Assembly: GCF_000312665.1 (NCBI RefSeq)
Contig: NZ_HF536772.1
Coordinates: 1,918,547-1,982,546, forward strand
Direction of reading: 5' to 3'
DNA: 64,000 nucleotides
From: Rhizobium mesoamericanum STM3625
GTDB taxonomy: Bacteria > Pseudomonadota > Alphaproteobacteria > Rhizobiales > Rhizobiaceae
Shown: in pieces, positions 55,397 through 63,657 of the stretch
Layout: each line of letters opens with the position of its first letter
Position numbering within the stretch: position 1 is the first letter of the stretch
The notes under the pieces: model-generated
What the model was told of the DNA's origin: nothing
The model's database searches: none
What the model saw: the letters and a program-made list of their open reading frames with translations, nothing else
Translations under genes and position numbers: made by a program

Positions 55397-55741
55397 TTAA
55401 CCAGATGGGATGATAACGAACTGTCTTTGCAACGTTCTCGGCGCGGCGTTCTGCCATGCCTTGCGCACCAGATCCTGCACCAATTCGTTGCTCGCCTTGC
55501 CGTAAAAGAGCCGGGTCGAACCGCGCAGCCCATAGCCGCCCGGCACGGCAGCCGTATCATCGGGCGCCACCGCCAGCGTCATGTGCTGCTGGTCGGGCGT
55601 CAGGCGGACGACGCAGAAGTTCTCATCGGGCATCGTCAGGAATATCTTGCTGCGCACGCGGAAATCACGTGTGCCATGATGTGCGCCCTCGACCGCCTCT
55701 GGCAGGCTGAGCGCAAAGGAAATGAGCTCTTCCTGGTTCAT
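55397..55741 (-). CDS. MmcQ/YjbR family protein
   Basis: 114 aa. NQEELISFALSLPEAVEGAHHGTRDFRVRSKIF and VRLTPDQQ match the YjbR-like family, a CyaY-like fold of unknown role that may bind DNA. It converges on the SDR gene with six bases between stops. Confidence 0.85.
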   Translation of the reverse strand: MNQEELISFALSLPEAVEGAHHGTRDFRVRSKIFLTMPDENFCVVRLTPDQQHMTLAVAPDDTAAVPGGYGLRGSTRLFYGKASNELVQDLVRKAWQNAAPRTLQRQFVIIPSG

Positions 55742-55904
55742 GGCGATAAAATTAGCACATGCTGATGGACGCGGGCCATCACAAAAACTCAGGCATCTGC
55801 GGCCGGTCGGAAAATTTTCAATTGATAGGAAAACGATCCGTGATGACGTGACGGACGCTGGACAGGCTTATGCCACAGTCGGAAAGTTGTGGGCGGCGCG
55901 GCCG

Positions 55905-56299
55905 AAGTGCATGGGCCAAGCTTTCCGGACTTGCCCGAGTGGAAGCTTACCTGTCCTCGGCAGTCATTCGCGTCAGCTGGTGACGAAGGCCGGACCAGTC
56001 CAGATGCTCAAGGAATTGACTACTGACACGGGCACTCCACTCGAACGGATAGCATGCTTGCCAATGCTGCCAATCCGCCACCGGGCCTCATTGACGCGCT
56101 GGCGCAACAATATGGCGGCGCGCCGCTCGGGCGTCGGGAGCTCGACGGGGATTTGATCGAGGATCGCGACGACGCGCTCTGGCGGCACATAATGATCGAA
56201 GCCGCCACGATCCGCTTCACCGGCGAGGTCAGCCGCACCGTCGTCGCCGTCGAGCCGACGACGGCGGACGGTCTCGACCGCGCGAGCAACGCACGGTAA
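55905..56299 (+). pseudogene. relic of a phage/GTA terminase large subunit
   Basis: Frameshifted fragments that join into a DNA-packaging terminase. One frame gives RQLVTKAGPVQMLKELTTDTGT, another (from 56054) LANAANPPPGLIDALAQQYGG, then GRRELDGDLIEDRDDALWR and SRTVVAVEP. The order and the ELDGDLIEDRDDALW motif are those of the nuclease region of GTA/phage terminases. At least one frameshift lies near 56050 and the gene has no 5' end or complete 3' end. A trace of the preceding part (WKLT) is visible near 55940. It cannot be functional. Confidence 0.65.
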
Positions 56300-56463
56300 A
56301 TACCTGAGGACTGAACGGTCGCGGCATTCTGGAGCAGGGGTGGTTGCCCATACCAGGCGGTCCGTCGCATTGGACGACAGTATGTGCAACTTCGGCCCCC
56401 GACGGGCCTTCATCTCGGTCGTTGGCCCGACTGGCTGGATGTGGGTGAGGCGTGTCTGAAAGA

Positions 56464-56595
56464 CTAGCGTTGAGGTTGCTGTTGTGCCGGGCGCGGCGTC
56501 TGCTGCTCCGGGCGAACCTGACGCCACTCGTTTTCGAGCTGGTCGACGACATGCTGGGGAATGGTCGGCTGATTGCTATTGGCCGGCTGCTGCAT
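56464..56595 (-). CDS. 43-residue Gln/Pro-rich small protein
   Basis: 43 aa from ATG 56595 with GGAGAAG six bases upstream. A short helix-like core (HVVDQLENEWRQV) is followed by a Gln/Pro-rich tail. Unknown family. It lies between the terminase relic and the GH19 gene, and on the opposite strand to both. Confidence 0.5.
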   Translation of the reverse strand: MQQPANSNQPTIPQHVVDQLENEWRQVRPEQQTPRPAQQQPQR

Positions 56596-56745
56596 GTTCT
56601 TCTCCGAGTGCTTGGTTTAACGGTGAGTTAATCACTGGCACGGCTTAAACTATCTGTAAATCAGGCGCTTAAACACTTTAAACGATTGAATTAATTTTAA
56701 TCGATTGAGGCGCAAAGCGGCGTACCACTTTTGAGGCTGGTATTT

Positions 56746-57432
56746 ATGGTTATCCACATCGACAGGCCCTTCTTCTTCGACGCAGTGCGTGACGCCCTCT
56801 TTAAGGGAGCGCTTAATCAGCCGCAGGTGGAAGGGATGACGGCGATTCTCGATTTCTGGGAAACACGGATGCCGGACGCCGATCTGCGCTGGCTCGCATA
56901 CATCATGGCGACCGCCTATCACGAGACGGCCTATACGATGCAGCCGGTGCGCGAGACGCTGGCGACGACCGACGCAAGGGCAATCGAGATCCTTGAGAAT
57001 GCTTATGCGTCAGGCAAGCTCTCGTGGGTGAAGACGCCGTACTGGCGCCCTGATGAGGACGGCAAGTGCTGGCTCGGCCGCGGTCTGGTGCAGCTCACTC
57101 ACAAGCGTAATTACGAGGCTATGAGTCGGCTGACTGGCATCGACCTGGTCGCCGAGCCCGACCGGGCGATGGAGATGGACGCGGCCGTTTCAATCCTGAT
57201 CGAAGGGATGGTGCAGGGTTCCTTTGCAAATCATAAGCTCGCCGACCACCTGAACGAGACGACGGATGACTGGATCAATGCGCGCCGCATCGTCAACGGC
57301 ACGGATCGGGCGGAAAAGCTTGCCGGCTACGGCAAGACCTTCCTTGCGGCCATCCGCCGCGAACAGCCAGCAGGACGGCTTGCGCGGTTGAAGGAGTGGC
57401 TTCTGCGTGCTATCGCGCGCGTCTTCGGCTAG
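56746..57432 (+). CDS. GH19 chitinase/endolysin-like protein
   Basis: 228 aa glycoside hydrolase family 19. The catalytic Glu is in ATAYHETAYTMQPVRE and the WLGRGLVQLTHKRNYEAMSRLTG segment is family-typical. There is no signal peptide, so it fits a phage endolysin that needs a holin or other export; a C-terminal amphipathic end (RLKEWLLRAIARVFG) is notable. Beside the terminase relic this is likely a leftover of a prophage or GTA. GAGG before ATG 56746. Chitin is a less likely substrate than peptidoglycan. Confidence 0.82.
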   Translation: MVIHIDRPFFFDAVRDALFKGALNQPQVEGMTAILDFWETRMPDADLRWLAYIMATAYHETAYTMQPVRETLATTDARAIEILENAYASGKLSWVKTPYWRPDEDGKCWLGRGLVQLTHKRNYEAMSRLTGIDLVAEPDRAMEMDAAVSILIEGMVQGSFANHKLADHLNETTDDWINARRIVNGTDRAEKLAGYGKTFLAAIRREQPAGRLARLKEWLLRAIARVFG

Positions 57433-57451
57433 ACCCTGACAGGAGTTCCGC

Positions 57452-57760
57452 ATGATCCGCCATATCGTCTTCTTCTCAGCGCCCGCGGATCAACTGGAGA
57501 AGGTGCGCGCCGGCCTTTCGATCCTGACGGCGATCCCCTACGTCCGCCTGCTGGAGATCGGCACCAACCTTAAGACGGATCAGCTCGGCACCGATGTCGA
57601 CCTCGTGGTCTACGGCGAATTCGATGATGAGGCGGCCCTTGCCGCCTACAAGGCGCATCCCGATTACCAGCGCTCCATCGACCTCGTGCGCCCGATCCGC
57701 GAAATGCGGATGGCGGCGGATTATGAGAGCGATGCAGCGGTGAAGCAGCCACTGCAGTGA
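57452..57760 (+). CDS. Dabb-domain (stress-responsive A/B barrel) protein
   Basis: 102 aa. IRHIVFFSAPADQLEKVRAGL, then VDLVVYGEFDDEAALAAYKAHPDYQR is a Dabb/dimeric alpha-beta barrel. Family roles vary; no catalytic site is clear. AGGAG six bases before the ATG. It follows the GH19 gene by 19 bases. Confidence 0.8.
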   Translation: MIRHIVFFSAPADQLEKVRAGLSILTAIPYVRLLEIGTNLKTDQLGTDVDLVVYGEFDDEAALAAYKAHPDYQRSIDLVRPIREMRMAADYESDAAVKQPLQ

Positions 57761-58310
57761 TGCCGTCGGCACGGTGAGGTTGAGGGATCAATCTCACAGG
57801 ACAGCGAGGAGCCGATACGGTCCGCGTGGACAGGGTGGTGTCATTCCGGTTGATAGTGCACGGTTTCCATTAAGGTAGGGCGCTCGGCAACGGGCGCCCA
57901 AAGAGCGCAGCCGATGAACTGCGGCCGGCGATCCATTTCAGGGCTAACCAGCGACGCCGAGCTTCTCGGCTAATCGGCGAGACGTTATCCGCGTGACAGG
58001 GCGAAAGCTGCCTTCTCCTGATCGGCGAGATCGCCAGCAACGACTATTTGACCTCGACGAAGAGAGGCGAGGGGCATCTGCTCTCGCTCGAAACCCGGAT
58101 CGATGCCGGTCGACAAAGCAGGCGCAGATGGTGCCTCGCGCCTCCACGCCCTGCTGCAGGATGCGACACTCGATCTTGCCCAGCACCACCTCGTCGGCTG
58201 CATGTCAGGACACGGAGCAGGCGCGACGCGGAGACAAAGCTCTATGTCGCCGAGCTTCGCCTTCGCGTCGTGACGGAGCCTATCACAGTTGCCACCGCCT
58301 AGCGTCGCAT
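57761..58310. other. 550-base stretch, probably a degenerate gene on the minus strand
   Basis: On the minus strand three frames take turns giving protein-like pieces (LGDIELCLRVAPAPCPDMQP; VVLGKIECRILQQGVEARG; FEREQMPLASLRRGQIVVAGDLADQEKAAFALSR), as expected for a gene broken by frameshifts. I do not recognise the family and cannot mark exact lesions. Confidence 0.35.
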
Positions 58311-58703
58311 CTATTCCTCGAAGCGGCTTGTGGCGTCGCGATCGCGTTCGTAGTGTTTCGACAGCGGAAAGGGTGGCAGCCACGATTCACGGCGGATGGT
58401 CCAGAGCTCGTAGGTCGGCTTCAGCTGGTCGGGAGCATCGAGTGAACCGAGGTTCACTTCGACCTCATCCGCGGAGCGTCCGAAAACCGGGGAGCCGCAG
58501 CGGGGGCAGAAGAACCGCCCATCGTAATCGCTTGTTTCGCCTTCGACCGTCACCGCATCCTGGGGAAAGATCGCGGATGCATGAAAAAGCGCGCCGTGAT
58601 GCTTACGGCAGTCGAGACAATGGCAAATGCCGACCCGATAGGGGCGCCCAGTTGCCACGAGCCGGACGTTGCCGCAGCGACAACTGCCAGTGAACCGGTC
58701 CAT
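58311..58703 (-). CDS. GFA (glutathione-dependent formaldehyde-activating enzyme) family protein
   Basis: 130 aa. Zinc-binding cysteines in SCRCGNVRL, CHCLDC and FFCPRCGSPVFG follow the GFA fold. The family name comes from one member that binds formaldehyde-glutathione; most members have unknown substrates. GGAGGAG precedes the ATG. Confidence 0.88.
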   Translation of the reverse strand: MDRFTGSCRCGNVRLVATGRPYRVGICHCLDCRKHHGALFHASAIFPQDAVTVEGETSDYDGRFFCPRCGSPVFGRSADEVEVNLGSLDAPDQLKPTYELWTIRRESWLPPFPLSKHYERDRDATSRFEE

Positions 58704-58808
58704 GTAGCTTCTCCTCCAAGATCAAATGGTGGACTGCTTATAACGAAGTTGGGGCGAGGACCTCCAATGTCTGCCCCACCGCTGCGAGTGCAGCTGCTTT
58801 CATCTTAT

Positions 58809-60023
58809 TTAGATTGGTTCGCACATCCTGGTCGCCGCGTTGACCTGCATAGCCAACATAAGCACGAAGCCGAGCGACAGGACGGCAAGCGCGGCGCAGG
58901 TCGCGATCGCGGTTCCGACGCCGGCGCGATCGAGGATCGCTGTAAAGATGACCGGCGCGATGGCGTTGGCGAGGTTCTGCGGCAGCGACAGACGAGCCGA
59001 TTGCAGCCCGAATTCGCGCGGCGAGAACAGCGCGAGCGGCAGCAGTGCGCGGGCGACGGTCATGACGCCGGTGCCGAAGCCATAGAGCAGGATGAACGTG
59101 ACCAGTAGCGGCGTCGAGGGCGGTATCAGCAACATCATCAGGAAGCTTGACACCATCAGGCTTACGCCCATCGCGGCGCTGAGGATCGGATTGCCGCGTC
59201 GGCCGAGGAGCATGTCCAGGAAGCGCGCCGAGATGCCGATCACGCCGCGCGCCGAACCGAGCTGCAGCGCCAGATCAGGAGAGGCGCCAGACTGGCGGAG
59301 TATTTCAAGCAGCGATGGCGACACCCCGAAGGTGACGAAGGTCGAGATCGTCGTGGCCGCGGCAATCAGCGCGAACGCCTTGCGTTGCCCCGCTGGCGAG
59401 AGCAGTACCGGCGTTTCCTGTGTGGCTTTGCCATCCGCGGCAAAGGCGATCGGTCTCGGCAGGGCAAAAAGATGCAGCGGGAGGCAGACGAAGAACTGCA
59501 GCGCCGCTCCGATGAGAAAGGTCGTCCGCCAACCAACGGTCGCGTTGAGCTCACTGAGGACAGGCCAGAAGATTGCGCTCGAAAGGCCGGTGAACAGCAT
59601 CAGAATGGCAATCACCCGTTTGCTGTCAGGTCCGGCGCGTTCCACGACGGCGGTATAGGCGGGGGCGGAAAGTCCGAACGCGCCCCCAGCGCCGATCGCG
59701 ATCCAGGCGAGCTCATAGAGGATGATGCCCCGTGCGGCCGATAACAGCAGCAGACCGATCGTGAAGACGATCGAAGCGGCGGCGAGTACGTGGTCAGCTC
59801 CGTGTCGGGCGAGCAGGCGGCCGGTTACTGGGCCGGCAAAGGCGCTGACGACCATCATTATGCTCAGCCCGCCGAAGGCCACCTCATTCGGCAAACCGAG
59901 ATCCCCTGCGATGACGCGACCCATGACACCGAGCATGTCGAAGGTGGTGCCCCAGCCAATCAGCTGCGTGACGGCAAGTACGGCAATTGTCTGCACCGAG
60001 CGCAAGGGTATGGATCGAGACAT
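58809..60023 (-). CDS. MFS transporter
   Basis: 404 aa from ATG 60023, about 12 membrane helices. N-terminal QLIGWGTTFDMLGVMGRVIAGDLGLP and AGPVTGRLLARHGADHVLAAA (loop 2-3) mark a major facilitator. The substrate cannot be told. Start is uncertain; the frame opens at a TTG at 60056. Confidence 0.8.
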   Translation of the reverse strand: MSRSIPLRSVQTIAVLAVTQLIGWGTTFDMLGVMGRVIAGDLGLPNEVAFGGLSIMMVVSAFAGPVTGRLLARHGADHVLAAASIVFTIGLLLLSAARGIILYELAWIAIGAGGAFGLSAPAYTAVVERAGPDSKRVIAILMLFTGLSSAIFWPVLSELNATVGWRTTFLIGAALQFFVCLPLHLFALPRPIAFAADGKATQETPVLLSPAGQRKAFALIAAATTISTFVTFGVSPSLLEILRQSGASPDLALQLGSARGVIGISARFLDMLLGRRGNPILSAAMGVSLMVSSFLMMLLIPPSTPLLVTFILLYGFGTGVMTVARALLPLALFSPREFGLQSARLSLPQNLANAIAPVIFTAILDRAGVGTAIATCAALAVLSLGFVLMLAMQVNAATRMCEPI

Positions 60024-60635
60024 GGCGGGCTTTGACGCGAACGTAGGGGCGAGCAACGTCGTAGCAGCTTCGCCGGCTGGTTGAAAGTGTCAAGTGGATG
60101 ACACCACGGCGCGCCGACGGCGCCTGTTTTCTCGGAGGAATTGAACGACGATGCGCAGAAGGGCAAACACCTGCTCCTGAGGATATGCAACAAAACGAGC
60201 TACGAGACGGTGCCGAGGCTGCGGTTGAAACGGCTCGCCCAACGCAGACCTCGATGTCACCGGCGCCGGTTTTGACCTACGGGAAAGTCTCAGCGTGCAT
60301 ATCTGGGAGCTGGGCGAGCGCGAACATGCTCCATTTGAAGAATTGGTACAGTTCGAAAACGGGTGCGCTGATTTCCGTCGTCGCGTCAGTGTTGCATTTT
60401 GCGGGTATCGATGATGCCATGGCTGGCCAAAGCCAGCTGGTCGACTCGATTGTGAATACACGGTTGAGGCGGTACGGCGAGCGGGTGCCCTCGTTCGCTG
60501 CGCCGCATTTCCCAACACGCGAAGCGCGAATTCAAAACTGTTCTAAACATCAGGGATTACAAGGCATTCATTTGCCATTCAGGTCGCTTGAGTACATAGT
60601 CTGGGCCAAGTTGGTATCCATTGAAAGCATTGCAC
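60024..60635. other. 612-base region upstream of feuN, no firm gene
   Basis: A plus-strand open stretch (60229-60411) reads as protein (GAGFDLRESLSVHIWELG, then EHAPFEELVQFENG) but lacks a start and is preceded by a stop; it may be a relic. The remainder likely holds the feuN promoter. Confidence 0.35.
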
Positions 60636-60884
60636 ATGGCCTCTGTCTTGAGCGTCGCAGCGCTAGTCGCCGGGCTGGCGATAACGTCGCCCTCACCGGA
60701 AAATCCGCGTACCCTGACGGTGCGTGTTGCAGGTGATTGCAGCGAGGCCGCGCGTGAGGTTGTGGAAAAAACGGGGGGCCAGCTCCTTTCCGTTCAGCCT
60801 TTGGGCGATAGCTGCATCATTACCGTTCTGGTCCAGGGCAACGGCCAGCGCCCGCGTAAGGTAACTGTCAAGGTTCCGATGTAG
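60636..60884 (+). CDS. feuN: FeuN, small periplasmic modulator of FeuPQ
   Basis: 82 aa with a signal peptide (about 1-20) and a small periplasmic domain with two cysteines (DCSEAA and DSC). It lies immediately upstream of feuP, the position and size of FeuN of Sinorhizobium, a small protein that restrains FeuPQ signalling and is essential there when FeuPQ is intact. ATG 60636; TTG 60621 is an alternative. The assignment is by context and size. Confidence 0.75.
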   Translation: MASVLSVAALVAGLAITSPSPENPRTLTVRVAGDCSEAAREVVEKTGGQLLSVQPLGDSCIITVLVQGNGQRPRKVTVKVPM

Positions 60885-60937
60885 GCAGAATCGGCCTATC
60901 TAGACGCCGAAGAGATCAAGCGGAGTAAAGCGGACCG

Positions 60938-61609
60938 ATGCGCATTCTGGTAGTCGAAGACGATGTCAACCTGAACCGGCAGCTTAGTGACACCCTCAAG
61001 GAAGCTGGCTATGTCGTCGATCAGGCCTTTGACGGCGAGGAAGGGCACTTCCTCGGCGACACCGAACCTTATGATGCGATCATCCTTGATATCGGCTTGC
61101 CGGAAATGGATGGCGTGACGGTTCTAGAGAAGTGGCGCGGTGCGGGTCGCGGCATGCCGGTATTGATCCTGACGGCACGCGACCGCTGGAGCGACAAGGT
61201 CGCAGGCATCGATGCCGGCGCCGACGATTATGTCACCAAACCTTTCCATGTCGAGGAAGTGCTGGCGCGCATCCGCGCCCTGATCCGTCGTGCGGCGGGC
61301 CATTCCTCGTCCGAGATCATTTGCGGCCCCATACGGCTCGATACCAAGAGCTCGAAGGCTACCGTCAATGGCGTTGCCTTGAAGCTGACGTCGCATGAAT
61401 ATCGACTGCTTTCCTATCTCATGCACCATATGGGCGAAGTGGTTTCACGCACCGAACTGGTCGAACATATGTATGATCAGGACTTCGACCGCGATTCCAA
61501 TACGATCGAGGTTTTCGTCGGGCGCCTTCGCAAGAAGATGGGCGTCGACCTGATCGAAACGGTGCGCGGGCTCGGCTACCGCATCCAAGCGCCGAACAAT
61601 GCGAATTAA
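60938..61609 (+). CDS. feuP: FeuP, OmpR-type response regulator
   Basis: 223 aa. Receiver domain (about 1-115): acidic pair EDD, phospho-Asp in DAIILDIGLPEMDG, Thr in LTARD and Lys in YVTKPF. Winged-helix domain (about 125-220) ending RGLGYRI. With FeuQ it controls ndvA, needed for cyclic glucan export and osmotic adaptation in Sinorhizobium, and iron uptake in R. leguminosarum. The start of feuQ overlaps its end by 11 bases. Confidence 0.93.
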   Translation: MRILVVEDDVNLNRQLSDTLKEAGYVVDQAFDGEEGHFLGDTEPYDAIILDIGLPEMDGVTVLEKWRGAGRGMPVLILTARDRWSDKVAGIDAGADDYVTKPFHVEEVLARIRALIRRAAGHSSSEIICGPIRLDTKSSKATVNGVALKLTSHEYRLLSYLMHHMGEVVSRTELVEHMYDQDFDRDSNTIEVFVGRLRKKMGVDLIETVRGLGYRIQAPNNAN

Positions 61610-63002
61610 GTCGCTTACTGCACGCGTCCTGCTGCTGACCACGATCTGGTCGACCGTCGCGCTTGTTGTCATCGGCCTGCTGATCTCGACGCTATACCGG
61701 AAGAGCGCTGAGCGTGGCTTTCAGGACCTGTTGCGTGCCCAGCTCTACAACGTCATTAACTCCGTGACGATTGGCGATCAGGGGGTGCTAAGCGGCAGCC
61801 CACAGCTCGGCGACCTGCGCTTCGCGCAGCCGAAAACGGGATGGTACTGGGTGGTCGAGCCGCTTGGCACCTACACGGCCCCGCCGCTGGTCTCACCCTC
61901 GCTCGGCTCGGTCTCGATCCCCGTTCCATCCGTTCTCGAAGCCCCCTTCGACAAGAACTACGAGCGCTACTACCAAGTGACCGATGCTTCGGGCAACCGC
62001 ATCCAGGTAGCCGAGACCGAGGTCGTGTTGGATACGGACGGTCGCGCCGCGCGCTTCCGCGTTACCGGCAATGTCGATGTCGTCGAGGATGACGTCCGCA
62101 ATTTCTCCCATAGCCTCTACCTGGCACTCGCGGGCTTCGGTGTCGGCAGTCTGATCGTCAATGCACTCGCTATTCTCTATGGCCTAAAGCCGCTCGACAA
62201 GGCGCGCGCAGCGCTCGAACGCATTCGCGCCGGCGAGAGCGAGCAGTTGAAAGGTGATTTTCCGCGCGAGATCCTGCCGCTCGCCAACGAGGTCAACGCG
62301 CTGATCGATAGCAATCGCCGCATCGTCGAGAGGGCGCGCATGCAGGTTGGCAATCTCGCCCATTCTCTGAAGACGCCGATCGCCGTGCTGCTCAACGAGG
62401 CGCGCGTCCTGGAGCGCTCACACGGTGATCTTGTACGCAACCAAGCGGAGGCGATGCAGGGTCAGGTGCAGTCGTATCTGAACCGCGCCCGAATTGCCGC
62501 ACAACGGGAATCCGTGCTCGCGCGTACCGATGCCGAACCGACTCTGGAGCGCCTGGTTCGCGTGATGCGGCGCTTGAACCCCGACAAGCAGTTTGAACTT
62601 ACCGTGACGCCACCACATCTCGCGGTCGCGATGGAACAGCAGGATCTCGAAGAGGTTGTCGGCAACCTTCTGGAGAATGCCGCCCGTTTCGCAGCCACCA
62701 AGGTTCGCCTTTCCGTCGAGGAAGCTCCGGAGGAGGTCAAGGGCGTGGAAGGCAGCGGGCGTCGCCACTGGATTGAGGTTGTCGTCGAGGACGATGGACC
62801 AGGGCTTGAGCCGGATCAGATCCGCGAAGCGCTGAAGCGCGGCAAACGGCTGGACGAGAGCAAACCGGGCACGGGTCTCGGACTTTCGATCGTCACTGAG
62901 ATTTCCAACGAGTACCAGGGGCGATTGGAATTGTCGCGCGGCGAATGGCAGGGACTGAAGGCCCGCCTTATTTTGCCTGGCATCACAAAGGATGTTGCGT
63001 GA
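61599..63002 (+). CDS. feuQ: FeuQ, sensor histidine kinase
   Basis: 467 aa. Two membrane helices (about 10-30 and 165-190) flank a periplasmic sensor. HAMP-like linker, then a HisKA variant with the phospho-His in VGNLAHSLKTPIAVLLNEARV, and an HATPase with EEVVGNLLENAARF, VEDDGPGL and GTGLGLSIV. The H-box H-S-L-K-T-P is typical of the PhoQ/FeuQ group. Its start overlaps feuP. Confidence 0.93.
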   Translation: MRIKSLTARVLLLTTIWSTVALVVIGLLISTLYRKSAERGFQDLLRAQLYNVINSVTIGDQGVLSGSPQLGDLRFAQPKTGWYWVVEPLGTYTAPPLVSPSLGSVSIPVPSVLEAPFDKNYERYYQVTDASGNRIQVAETEVVLDTDGRAARFRVTGNVDVVEDDVRNFSHSLYLALAGFGVGSLIVNALAILYGLKPLDKARAALERIRAGESEQLKGDFPREILPLANEVNALIDSNRRIVERARMQVGNLAHSLKTPIAVLLNEARVLERSHGDLVRNQAEAMQGQVQSYLNRARIAAQRESVLARTDAEPTLERLVRVMRRLNPDKQFELTVTPPHLAVAMEQQDLEEVVGNLLENAARFAATKVRLSVEEAPEEVKGVEGSGRRHWIEVVVEDDGPGLEPDQIREALKRGKRLDESKPGTGLGLSIVTEISNEYQGRLELSRGEWQGLKARLILPGITKDVA

Positions 63003-63119
63003 GCAATTGCTTGATGTCACATAGAGATAGGCGATTGCATAGCATGCTTTGCCTTATTGCCGACCCGGCTTGGTGCCCGTGCGGCTGCGTTAATTGACAC
63101 ATGATTCTGGTTCGGCTGA

Positions 63120-63545
63120 ATGATGCTACGTTCGCAAGGCATGATCGTTTCCTCGCTTCTCCTGGCCATGACGCTTTCCGGGTGCCAAACGACGAAGAGT
63201 GGCGGTTCCGGTGGTCTTTTCTCCAGGAAGCCTCCCGCTTCGGCTGCCTTTATTGCGGCGTTGCAAGGCGGCATCATTGGTCGCAGCGGCGTAGATCTCA
63301 ACGATAGTGACCTCCAGCGCGCCCTCGAAGCCGAATATCGTGCATTGGAAGGTGCCGCCGTCGGCCAGCCCGTTGTCTGGAGCGGACGCAATGTCAGCGG
63401 CAGGGTCGTCGCGTCTGCGCCCTATCAGGTCGGCTCGCAGAACTGCCGTCAGTATACCCACAGTGTGACAATCGATGGCAAGGAGACGGTGGCGCGCGGC
63501 TCCGCCTGCCGAAACGACAACGGCAGCTGGTCGCCGCTCGGTTAG
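63120..63545 (+). CDS. 17-kDa-surface-antigen-like outer-membrane lipoprotein
   Basis: 141 aa. A lipobox LSGC gives a lipidated Cys at residue 22 (from ATG 63120). The rest has the RT0821/Lpp0805 look: LNDSDLQRALEAEYRALEGAAVGQPVVWSG, then the PYQVGSQNCRQYTHSVTIDG and GSACRNDNGSW ends. Envelope protein of unknown role. It is downstream of feuQ and upstream of ccmI. Confidence 0.85.
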   Translation: MMLRSQGMIVSSLLLAMTLSGCQTTKSGGSGGLFSRKPPASAAFIAALQGGIIGRSGVDLNDSDLQRALEAEYRALEGAAVGQPVVWSGRNVSGRVVASAPYQVGSQNCRQYTHSVTIDGKETVARGSACRNDNGSWSPLG

Positions 63546-63657
63546 CCGGTGACGGCAACAGGCGCCGCTGACGATATATTGCGGCCAAATGCCTCAAATA
63601 ATCGTCATCGCGGCTTTGCTTGTTGGAATAGATCTTTGCTTCGAGTATTTGGCGCCT

